DNA of 5,926 nt from Chryseobacterium gleum (GTDB lineage Bacteria; Bacteroidota; Bacteroidia; UBA10329): assembly GCA_945874195.1 (NCBI GenBank), contig CAMCFW010000153.1:1-5926 (forward strand). Direction: 5' to 3'. The notes below the pieces were generated by a model. The model had not been told where the DNA came from, searched no databases, and was given only the letters and a program-made list of their open reading frames with translations. This document shows, one piece after another, positions 1 through 5,926 of the stretch; the first letter of the stretch is position 1; every line of letters starts with the position of its first letter. Both the position numbers and the translations under genes were made by a program.

Positions 1-1
1 G

Positions 2-856
2 GTAGAACTCATGCTGCTGGGTCTTCTGTTCCATCTGTCCTTTGGTCTCATCATGTGGGTGGGTTTCCGCCTACACTATGGTCTGAAGTTGAACACATCG
101 GAAATTCTGGTATTGCCCATGATGATGCATCTGTTCCTCTATCTCATGCCCATAAAGGGCGGCATGTTCTTTCAGGTGTTCTATTCAAAGCAGAAATATG
201 GGCTCGACCTGAGCAGTGGATTCTCTTTCGGTGTACTAGTGTTTCTGAACAGTCTGTTGCTCACCATTGTGCTTGGTCTGGTGTTGGTTTACACCATTCC
301 AGTGCGGTCACTCGAACTTAAGGTGTTGATCTGGGGCATGGCGGCTGCACCACTCGCGTTGATCATTTTTCTTCGGTCGCTTCCGAACGAGAAAGAGCAT
401 ACCAACCGGCTCTCACAGCGCTTCGCGAATTTTATGATCCGCGCTGGATGGCAACTGAAGGAACAACTCAACAACACAAGACTCTTCATTGCACTTAGCA
501 CCACCACGCTGGCGTCCATGCTCATTCAGTCGCTTTGGTTTTGGAAAATGTCAGAGATACTTGGTTTGCAAAGTGAATTCCTACCCGTCATGTTGGTGGT
601 ACTCATTCTTCGCATCTTGATGCTCATCCGGCTTTTGCCTGGCAATCTCGGTATTCAAGAACTCATGATAGCTGCAGTTTTTTCGGCAGCTGGCTTTAGG
701 CTGGAAGACGGTTTGCTCATCGGGGTCATTACGCGCCTTATTTCTGTTTTTTGGACTACCATAATTGGATTGCCTGCATTATTTTCGAACCTCCATTATT
801 TTGAATCCGCCACACTGAGAGGGCTTATTGAAAAGGTAGCGAAATCAAATAAATGA
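2..856 (+). CDS. Flippase-like integral membrane protein, LPG synthase TM-domain family (5' end outside window)
   Basis: This is a polytopic inner-membrane protein, probably of the stand-alone UPF0104/PF03706 type (the membrane part of MprF, also seen in AglD). The frame is open to the left edge. The first ATG is at 11, giving 281 residues, but the family is usually 300 residues or more and the conserved early loop (here L-M-P-I-K-G-G, near residue 46 from that ATG) normally sits some 40 residues further in, so I take the gene as truncated by the window. About seven hydrophobic segments are visible. The family signature near the end is clear: L-P-G-N-L-G-I-Q-E at residues 209-217, followed by a hydrophobic pair with a conserved-looking R between them. 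There is no soluble aminoacyl-transferase domain, so it is not a full MprF. Family members are linked to lipid or polyprenyl-linked substrate movement; the substrate here is unknown. The stop codon overlaps the next start (ATGA at 853-856), implying an operon and translational coupling. Family call fairly sure; function inferred. Confidence 0.78.
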   Translation, partial: VELMLLGLLFHLSFGLIMWVGFRLHYGLKLNTSEILVLPMMMHLFLYLMPIKGGMFFQVFYSKQKYGLDLSSGFSFGVLVFLNSLLLTIVLGLVLVYTIPVRSLELKVLIWGMAAAPLALIIFLRSLPNEKEHTNRLSQRFANFMIRAGWQLKEQLNNTRLFIALSTTTLASMLIQSLWFWKMSEILGLQSEFLPVMLVVLILRILMLIRLLPGNLGIQELMIAAVFSAAGFRLEDGLLIGVITRLISVFWTTIIGLPALFSNLHYFESATLRGLIEKVAKSNK

Positions 857-2826
857 ACGTGAATTCAAGATCGTTTGTCGTGGGTCTTGCGGCACTCTTG
901 GCAGTGACGCTGACCGCAGTCTATTGGAATCATTTCGACAATTCATTCCACTTTGACGACCATCACACCATTGTGACCAATGGTTATATCCGAGACATCG
1001 GAAACATTCCGCTATTCTTTCAGGATGCCAGAACTACCAGCAGTCTTCCGATCAATCAGGCCTATCGACCGGTGGTCACAACGCTGAATGCCATCGATCA
1101 CTGGTTGGCCGGGTCGCTTGATGTGAAAGTATTCCATTGGCACATCTACCTAGAATTCCTTCTTCTTCTCGTTCTCCTTTACCTACTGTATCTGCATTTT
1201 TTTGAACTGGCCAATGGACAAAAGAACCGGCTATTGGCCCTTTTGGCAGCCGCTTTCTTCGGTTTTCATGCGGCAACGGCCGAAACGATCAACTACATAA
1301 TAGCGCGGTCTGATGGATTTTCGACCCTGATGGTGGTGCTGTCCATCTTGATCTATGCGAAGGCGAACGGATGGAAACGCCAGTTGGCACTTCTCCCTTT
1401 TATGATCGGATGCTTGGCCAAACCTACCACACTGATGGTGGCGCCCATCCTCTTCTTGTATGAACTGTTGCTGATAAGACCATCCTTTTTTGTGGTAGAT
1501 GAAAAAGCGAAAGTGATACCGAAGCTGTTCAGCGCGTTGAAGGGAACGGTTAGCTTCTTTCTTGTAGGAATTGGTATGTATCTCTTTGCCCGTTCGATGT
1601 TTGCGGAAACTTGGAGACCTAGCGATGTGTCGCAGGGCGATTATTTGAACACCCAGCCCTACATCTTCTGGATCTACATTAAAACGTTCTTCCTTCCAAT
1701 TCAACTTACTGCCGACTCCGACCTCACCATTGTCAAACAGACACTTTCTCCCAAAGTGCTTTGGGGATTATCGGTAATTGTTGTTTCTGTCCTGCTGGCC
1801 TTTCGTTCCGCATATTACAGAAGATCGCTGCCCATTGCATTCGGCATCGCGTGGTTCTATGTGGCGCTGATTCCCAGTTCAAGCGTGGTCCCGTTGGCCG
1901 AGGTCATGAATCATCATCGCACTTTTTTCCCATACATTGGGCTGGTGATGGCCTGTTTCTGGGCAGGGCAGCTGTTCTTCGATCGTATTTTGAAGAACAA
2001 GCCCAGCAAAGCGGCAAAGGCCGTGGTCACGGTTCTGTTGGTCGGTCTTTTCGCAGCACACGGCTATGCAACATATCAGCGCAATGAGGTTTGGCACACT
2101 GATGAATCGCTTTGGCGGGATGTGACCATCAAAAGTCCCAAGAACGGGCGTGGACTTATGAATTACGGTCTTGCTGAAATGCGGAAAGGAAATTTGGAAG
2201 TGGCCATTCAATACTTTGCAAGGTCTATGCGTTCAAACTATGGCTCGCACCCTTATCTGTATGTGAACATGGCCCTTGCCAAAGACGCCTTGGCAGATCG
2301 ACTTCAGGATCGGGCATTGAAAAATGAGGCTGAGAACTACCTGAAGCAGGCCATTCAGCTAGGGCAGGGCTATCCAGACTGTTATTATCACTATGCAATT
2401 TGGTTGCTGAAGAATGGTCGTTCTGAAGAGGCATTTTCGTACCTGTCCACCGCGCTCGAACTGAGTCCGGAACACGAAGGGGCCAAACCATTGATGGCAG
2501 CGCTTTTGGCCAGATCCAAGGTCGACCTGAAGCTATTGGAAGAGCAGGCATTTGCCCTGAACACACCCGAAGGGCACCTTAGTTTGAGTTTGAAATACTA
2601 CTATCGGGGACGCTACGAGGACTGCATCAAAGCCTGCCAATTGGCCCTGAAACTGAAACCCGATTACGCGGCCGCCTATAATAATATATGTACGGCATAC
2701 AACAAGATGGGGCGTTATGAGGAAGGGATAAAAGCGTGTGAGAAAGCGCTTGAATTTCAGCCCGACTTTCCGTTGGCCAAAGGAAATCTTGATTGGGCGA
2801 GGCAAAAACTAACGGAATCTCAGTAG
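853..2826 (+). CDS. TMTC-like GT-C membrane glycosyltransferase with C-terminal TPR domain
   Basis: This 657-residue protein has two halves. Residues 1 to about 410 hold roughly ten hydrophobic helices; the rest is soluble and made of TPR units. The membrane half shows the pattern of TMTC/DUF1736-type GT-C enzymes: an acidic pair D35-D36 in the first extracytoplasmic loop (F-H-F-D-D-H-H), Y-R-P at 71-73, H139 to E144 followed by N-Y-I-I-A-R-S-D at 147-154, and K-P-T-T in a later loop. Such enzymes take a sugar from a polyprenyl phosphate carrier and move it to an acceptor outside the cytoplasmic membrane. About five TPR units can be placed, near 433-466, 475-508, 508-541, 575-608 and 609-642; the last two are the most canonical. 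They probably bind a protein acceptor or partner. The ATG at 853 overlaps the upstream stop, which fixes the start well. Donor and acceptor are unknown; a non-catalytic TPR membrane protein is the main alternative. The 3' end overlaps the convergent sulfotransferase gene. Confidence 0.8.
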   Translation: MNVNSRSFVVGLAALLAVTLTAVYWNHFDNSFHFDDHHTIVTNGYIRDIGNIPLFFQDARTTSSLPINQAYRPVVTTLNAIDHWLAGSLDVKVFHWHIYLEFLLLLVLLYLLYLHFFELANGQKNRLLALLAAAFFGFHAATAETINYIIARSDGFSTLMVVLSILIYAKANGWKRQLALLPFMIGCLAKPTTLMVAPILFLYELLLIRPSFFVVDEKAKVIPKLFSALKGTVSFFLVGIGMYLFARSMFAETWRPSDVSQGDYLNTQPYIFWIYIKTFFLPIQLTADSDLTIVKQTLSPKVLWGLSVIVVSVLLAFRSAYYRRSLPIAFGIAWFYVALIPSSSVVPLAEVMNHHRTFFPYIGLVMACFWAGQLFFDRILKNKPSKAAKAVVTVLLVGLFAAHGYATYQRNEVWHTDESLWRDVTIKSPKNGRGLMNYGLAEMRKGNLEVAIQYFARSMRSNYGSHPYLYVNMALAKDALADRLQDRALKNEAENYLKQAIQLGQGYPDCYYHYAIWLLKNGRSEEAFSYLSTALELSPEHEGAKPLMAALLARSKVDLKLLEEQAFALNTPEGHLSLSLKYYYRGRYEDCIKACQLALKLKPDYAAAYNNICTAYNKMGRYEEGIKACEKALEFQPDFPLAKGNLDWARQKLTESQ

Positions 2827-3743
2827 CGGTAATGCTGCATTTCTTCGCCACAGATGCGTTCGAACTGTTGCTTTTCAGCAGGTGTCCAATGTGAATACTT
2901 CGGAAATTTATGGCGAGGCGTTGAGTTGAAGGCCTTTCCTACTTCGGCCTTCCAAGCATCAGCATTTACTTCAAGCCCCAAGAATGTCAGGACATTCTCA
3001 TCAAAATGATCGAAACTGCTCAGCATTTTTTCGAAGTGCACCAAGTGCCCTGCATGGCTTCGGATGAAACGGTTGTCTGCAGCCCACAACCAACATAGTT
3101 TTTCGAAACGGGTCATGGTTGGCCACGTTTCGCGGCACGGGTCATTTTCAGGAGGAAAAATGACTGCGGCCATCGGATCCTTCCTGCCGAAAAGTTCGCG
3201 CGACATCAGCGACCGGATCACATCTTTCGGGTCTCTCACCACCTGAAAATGTTTGGCGGTTGGGAATGCGCCTTTCAGGGCTTCGCAATGTCGCCTCAAA
3301 AACGGGTTGATCTCGCCATATACCTTCATTTCGGCATCCTTCATCCTATAATAGGTCTCGGCCAACCTATAATCGTTCACATATCTCATTGCCTCATCTT
3401 TCGAATGAATGGCCTTTGCATAGAACCAATAATCGTTCACGTTGGGCTCGTGTTGCACTATAGTGTGCGCAGCGTTCCGGTTCAGAAAGTCAGCCAAAAA
3501 AGTTGTTCCGCTTCTAAAGACCCCATAACCGAAAAAGAAACGATGCTGGTCTGTCCAAGTTTGGATGTCGCTTCGGTCAGAGAGGGCCTTTTCAGCAATA
3601 TCGGCAAATTCAGATTCAGCCTTGTTCCTCAGGATTGAACGCGTAATGATGTTGAAACCGGGAATATAGATGTTGTTGTGCCGATCAATATCCATCAGCC
3701 GGGTGTAGAACCGCTTTTTGAGATGCGGACCTCGGTCATTCAT
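2820..3743 (-). CDS. Sulfotransferase family protein (PAPS-dependent)
   Basis: This 307-residue protein lacks a signal peptide or membrane helix and should act in the cytoplasm, moving a sulfuryl group from PAPS to an acceptor. The 5'-phosphosulfate loop is Y-G-V-F-R-S-G-T-T-F-L (73-83), close to the R/K-S-G-T-T of the superfamily. The 3'-phosphate site is V-V-R-D-P-K-D-V-I-R-S (168-178), with R170 and S178 as expected binding residues. H-E-P (98-100) and Y-G-E-I-N-P-F-L-R (142-150) lie between them; E99 or E144 could be the catalytic base, which I infer rather than know. The length is normal for Sulfotransfer_3-type proteins. The first roughly 65 residues precede the nucleotide fold and are not recognisable. 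The start ATG lies within the end of the upstream GT2 gene (shared ATGAATGA, 3736-3743), so the two are very likely co-translated. The acceptor cannot be read from sequence; the neighbours suggest a glycan or glycolipid. The stop lies inside the end of the convergent TPR-protein gene. Confidence 0.85.
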   Translation of the reverse strand: MNDRGPHLKKRFYTRLMDIDRHNNIYIPGFNIITRSILRNKAESEFADIAEKALSDRSDIQTWTDQHRFFFGYGVFRSGTTFLADFLNRNAAHTIVQHEPNVNDYWFYAKAIHSKDEAMRYVNDYRLAETYYRMKDAEMKVYGEINPFLRRHCEALKGAFPTAKHFQVVRDPKDVIRSLMSRELFGRKDPMAAVIFPPENDPCRETWPTMTRFEKLCWLWAADNRFIRSHAGHLVHFEKMLSSFDHFDENVLTFLGLEVNADAWKAEVGKAFNSTPRHKFPKYSHWTPAEKQQFERICGEEMQHYRY

Positions 3744-4614
3744 CTATCCTGTCTCTACGAATTTGCGACAACTGTTCGGCAAGCAGACCTAGAAAGAAGA
3801 ACAAGAGACCGGTGGTGAAACCGAGCATGGCCCCGGTGCTTACTCCTCTTCCCCGTATTGCGATCGGGATGCCCCAGGCCAAGGCCACACCAATGCTTAA
3901 CACGGCAATAGGGAAGAAAATGCGCATGGGATTGAAAAGCACCACAATGTTCAAGATCTCCTTTAGTGTCTCTATTGCCGTCAGGGTATTGATGGTGCTC
4001 ACTCCTTCTGTCCTCGGATTGACGTGGATGGGATGCTCTGTCACCAAATGCCTTTTGCTGATGAAGACCAACGTGATGATGTCGCTGTAGGCCATATTGT
4101 CTGGACAAAGCCGGACGTAGCGTTTTGCCATCTTCGCGTCATAGATCTTCATTCCAGAGTTTATGTCGCTTATGTGAACAGGCAAAAGCAGCTTCGCAAA
4201 CATTCTGATCAACGACTTTCCTATACCTCTATATATGGATGCGTTTTTCTGGCCACTTCTATCGCCCACTACCATGTCGGCATTCCGTTCAACCATGATC
4301 CGGTGTAGGGTCTCAATGTCGTTCAGATCATGCTGGCCATCGGCATCAATGGTAATGACAAGGTCGGTCTCCGTATTTCTAACTCCAGTTTTGATGGCTC
4401 CTCCATAGCCTCGGTTGAGCTTATGGTTGAAATATCGGAATCCTCGATGGGCCTCGTGGATCTTTAATACTTCAAGGGTTCGATCGGTTGAACCGTCATT
4501 CACCACGATGAGTTGGCAGTCGTGTAAGGCAACAAAGCTTAATAACCGAGGCAGAAACACGCTCAATGATGCCTCTTCATTATACGCTGGAACTATGATG
4601 GTCAGATCTTTCAT
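3736..4614 (-). CDS. GT2 family glycosyltransferase, polyprenyl-phosphate sugar synthase type, with two C-terminal TM helices
   Basis: Numbering is from the ATG at 4614 (292 residues). A TTG two codons upstream (4620) would give 294 residues; I prefer the ATG because the GT2 fold begins right after it. The GT-A domain shows I-V-P-A-Y-N-E-E (7-14), V-N-D-G-S-T-D (38-44), N-R-G-Y-G-G-A (67-73) and the metal-binding D-A-D-G-Q-H (90-95), then D-I-N-S-G-M-K (150-156), as in dolichyl-phosphate mannose synthase and GtrB/ArnC-type enzymes. Two hydrophobic helices at about 232-253 and 260-280 anchor it, and the tail is charged. Family knowledge implies transfer of a sugar from a nucleotide donor to a polyprenyl phosphate at the inner face of the cytoplasmic membrane; the sugar (mannose, glucose or other) cannot be told. 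It is the first gene of a minus-strand pair and overlaps the sulfotransferase by 8 bp. It could supply the lipid-linked donor used by the nearby TMTC-like protein (inference). Confidence 0.88.
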   Translation of the reverse strand: MKDLTIIVPAYNEEASLSVFLPRLLSFVALHDCQLIVVNDGSTDRTLEVLKIHEAHRGFRYFNHKLNRGYGGAIKTGVRNTETDLVITIDADGQHDLNDIETLHRIMVERNADMVVGDRSGQKNASIYRGIGKSLIRMFAKLLLPVHISDINSGMKIYDAKMAKRYVRLCPDNMAYSDIITLVFISKRHLVTEHPIHVNPRTEGVSTINTLTAIETLKEILNIVVLFNPMRIFFPIAVLSIGVALAWGIPIAIRGRGVSTGAMLGFTTGLLFFFLGLLAEQLSQIRRDRIDE

Positions 4615-4639
4615 CTTCAAAAAGCCGCATTCAGTTCAG

Positions 4640-4656
4640 GAACAAAGGTGTTGTTC
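4640..4656. promoter_or_regulatory. Perfect inverted repeat upstream of the GT2 gene
   Basis: GAACAA (4640-4645) and TTGTTC (4651-4656) form a perfect 6-bp inverted repeat with a 5-base centre. It lies 25 bases before the GT2 ATG. It could be an operator for a dimeric regulator or a weak leader hairpin; with only two G-C pairs per arm it is unlikely to be a terminator. An inverted repeat of this size can also arise by chance. Confidence 0.3.
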
Positions 4657-4825
4657 ATCGTCATTAAGACCAGAAAGTGTATCCTTCGTTGCAATATTCA
4701 TAAAAGTAACCGTTAGTCGGTGGACAGGGCATCATATTCTTTGAGTTTAATAGCCAAATTTGCCGCCCTTTTTGACGGGTCTATCGAGAGATATTGGCGA
4801 TTGGGATAAAAAGATGATTTATGAT

Positions 4826-4855
4826 TTTGCAGGTGGACGCAAATGATTATCTTTA
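4826..4855 (+). promoter_or_regulatory. Possible Bacteroidota-type recQ promoter
   Basis: TTTG (4826-4829) is followed after 18 bases by TATCTTTA (4848-4855). The Bacteroidota primary sigma factor consensus is TTTG, about 19-21 bases, then TAnnTTTG, so the second box misses only its last base and the spacing is one base short. Transcription would begin about 20 bases before the recQ ATG. Assigned by eye only. Confidence 0.35.
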
Positions 4856-4880
4856 AGCAGCAAGGGAAAAACACAAACAG

Positions 4881-5926
4881 ATGGAAATGGAAGTTGGAAC
4901 AGACCTGAAAGAAGCACTTAAGCTGCATTTCGGTTTCAGTAAGTTTAAAGGGGAGCAAGAGGAGATCATCCGAAGCGTCCTCAATGGCAATGACACGTTC
5001 GTGATCATGCCAACAGGCGGAGGCAAGTCTCTCTGCTATCAGTTGCCAGCGTTGTTATCAGAAGGCACCGCCATTGTGGTGTCGCCTCTCATCGCGCTTA
5101 TGAAGAATCAGGTCGATTCCATCAGAAGCTTCGGTTCAGATGATGGTATAGCCCATTTTCTCAACTCATCGCTTAACAAAGGCGAGGCCGAACGAGTGAG
5201 AAACGATATAAAAAGCGGAAAGACCAAGTTATTGTATGTCGCTCCCGAATCTCTGAACAAGCAAGAGAACATCGATTTCTTCAAGGATGTGAATATTTCT
5301 TTGGTCGCTATCGATGAAGCGCATTGTATCTCAGAATGGGGACACGATTTCCGACCTGAATATCGCAAGTTGCGACCGATGATAGAGGCCATTGGAACCG
5401 TTCCGGTGATGGCCCTGACGGCAACAGCCACACCAAAGGTGCAGAGCGACATCCAGAAGAATCTGGGAATGAACGATGCGCGCGTGTTCAAATCATCATT
5501 CAACAGAGACAATCTGTATTACGAGATACGACCGAAGTCGAAAAGCATGGTGAAGGACATGATCCGTTTCATCAAGCAGCACGAGGCGAAGTCAGGTATC
5601 GTTTATTGCCTGAGCCGTAAAAAAGTGGAGGAAATGGCCGAAACACTTCAGGTGAACGGCATAAAGGCACTTCCATACCACGCTGGTCTGGATGCGGCCA
5701 CACGCGTCAAGAATCAGGATGCCTTTCTGATGGAGGATGCCCATGTGATCTGCGCCACCATCGCCTTCGGAATGGGAATAGACAAGCCGGATGTCCGCTT
5801 TGTGATTCACCACGATATTCCAAAGAGTTTAGAGGGCTACTATCAGGAGACAGGACGCGCTGGACGCGATGGAGGAGAAGGAGTGTGCATAGCCTACTAC
5901 AGTCATGACGATATCAGCAAACTTGA
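4881..5926 (+). CDS. recQ: ATP-dependent DNA helicase RecQ (3' end outside window)
   Basis: The frame stays open from the ATG to the right edge, giving 348 codons and two bases of a gene that in Bacteroidota usually encodes about 700 residues or more. RecQ unwinds DNA 3'-to-5' in repair and replication-fork rescue. The core helicase motifs are all present: motif 0 F-K-G-E-Q (22-26), Walker A M-P-T-G-G-G-K-S (43-50), motif Ia S-P-L-I-A-L-M, D-E-A-H (145-148) followed by the aromatic-rich loop S-E-W-G-H-D-F-R-P, motif III L-T-A-T-A-T, a motif V region F-G-M-G-I-D-K-P, and motif VI Q-E-T-G-R-A-G-R (322-329). The zinc-binding, winged-helix and HRDC regions would lie beyond the window. Motif 0 has K23 where most RecQ proteins have R, a form I associate with this phylum. 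A second in-frame ATG at 4887 is an equally possible start. There is no strong ribosome-binding site, only an A-rich leader, as is usual in Bacteroidota. No frameshift is seen. It is divergent from, and likely unrelated to, the glycan genes. Confidence 0.96.
   Translation, partial: MEMEVGTDLKEALKLHFGFSKFKGEQEEIIRSVLNGNDTFVIMPTGGGKSLCYQLPALLSEGTAIVVSPLIALMKNQVDSIRSFGSDDGIAHFLNSSLNKGEAERVRNDIKSGKTKLLYVAPESLNKQENIDFFKDVNISLVAIDEAHCISEWGHDFRPEYRKLRPMIEAIGTVPVMALTATATPKVQSDIQKNLGMNDARVFKSSFNRDNLYYEIRPKSKSMVKDMIRFIKQHEAKSGIVYCLSRKKVEEMAETLQVNGIKALPYHAGLDAATRVKNQDAFLMEDAHVICATIAFGMGIDKPDVRFVIHHDIPKSLEGYYQETGRAGRDGGEGVCIAYYSHDDISKL

Larger units (their letters stand above)
4615..4880. other. Divergent intergenic region between GT2 gene and recQ
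   Basis: These 266 bases separate the minus-strand GT2 gene from plus-strand recQ and must hold the promoters for both unless the GT2 is read from elsewhere. I see a perfect short inverted repeat (4640-4656), a possible recQ promoter (4826-4855), an 8-bp palindrome CAAATTTG (4755-4762), a short ACCG/CGGT hairpin (4709-4721), and an antisense reading frame of doubtful status ending at 4713. No tRNA-like structure or strong terminator was seen. Confidence 0.7.

Noticed and set aside
1231..1704. 157-codon minus-strand reading frame
   Set aside because: It is antisense to the membrane half of the TMTC-like gene, rich in H, R and Q as expected for a shadow frame, with no recognisable motif.
3249..3638. 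129-codon plus-strand reading frame
   Set aside because: It is antisense to the sulfotransferase, covering both nucleotide-binding motifs that are clear on the minus strand.
4701..4708. TAAAAGTA as a minus-strand -7 box (TACTTTTA) for the GT2 gene
   Set aside because: It differs from TAnnTTTG by its last base and no TTTG lies at the required distance upstream, so I cannot support a promoter call.
4763..4780. GC-rich stretch followed by T-run as a rho-independent terminator
   Set aside because: The CCC/GGG stem is only three pairs and the T-run lies in the loop rather than after the stem; it is also not next to any gene 3' end.
4713..4958. 81-codon minus-strand reading frame as a real gene
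   Set aside because: Its only ATG starts lie inside the 5' end of recQ on the opposite strand, the middle is low in complexity, and it would cover the likely recQ promoter. Only its last part looks coding-like, so it is kept as a finding, not a gene.
5108..5512. 134-codon minus-strand reading frame
   Set aside because: It is the antisense of the RecQ helicase core, whose motifs are unmistakable in the plus frame.

Overview
The window most likely comes from a Bacteroidota chromosome, probably of the flavobacterial type. The strongest evidence is the RecQ at the right end: its motif 0 reads F-K-x-x-Q where most RecQ proteins have F-R-x-x-Q, and its helicase core closely resembles, from memory, the RecQ of that phylum. 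Genes are packed with overlapping ends, Shine-Dalgarno sequences are weak or absent, and base composition is balanced. No database search was possible, so family names rest on motifs.

Layout. Bases 2-2826 carry two plus-strand genes joined by an ATGA overlap: the 3' part of a stand-alone flippase-like membrane protein (LPG-synthase TM-domain family), then a 657-residue polytopic membrane protein with a carboxy-terminal TPR domain that resembles the TMTC-type GT-C mannosyltransferases. Bases 2820-4614 carry two minus-strand genes joined by an ATGAATGA overlap: a GT2 glycosyltransferase of the polyprenyl-phosphate-sugar synthase class with two carboxy-terminal membrane helices, followed by a soluble PAPS-type sulfotransferase. 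The two pairs converge and share 7 bp at their 3' ends, with no room for an intergenic terminator. Bases 4615-4880 are a divergent intergenic region holding a perfect 6-bp inverted repeat, a possible recQ promoter and a coding-like antisense reading frame of doubtful status. From 4881 to the right edge is the amino-terminal 348 codons of recQ.

How the genes may work together (inference). The GT2 could load a sugar onto a polyprenyl phosphate on the inner face of the membrane. The flippase-like protein belongs to a family linked to lipid movement. The TMTC-like GT-C protein could use a lipid-linked sugar on the outer face. The sulfotransferase could add sulfate to a glycan, lipid or intermediate while it is still cytoplasmic. 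This would be a compact surface-glycan or glycoprotein modification locus. Each part belongs to a known type of family; the particular combination is the point of interest. recQ looks like an unrelated housekeeping neighbour. I saw no mobile element, CRISPR array, tRNA or rRNA.
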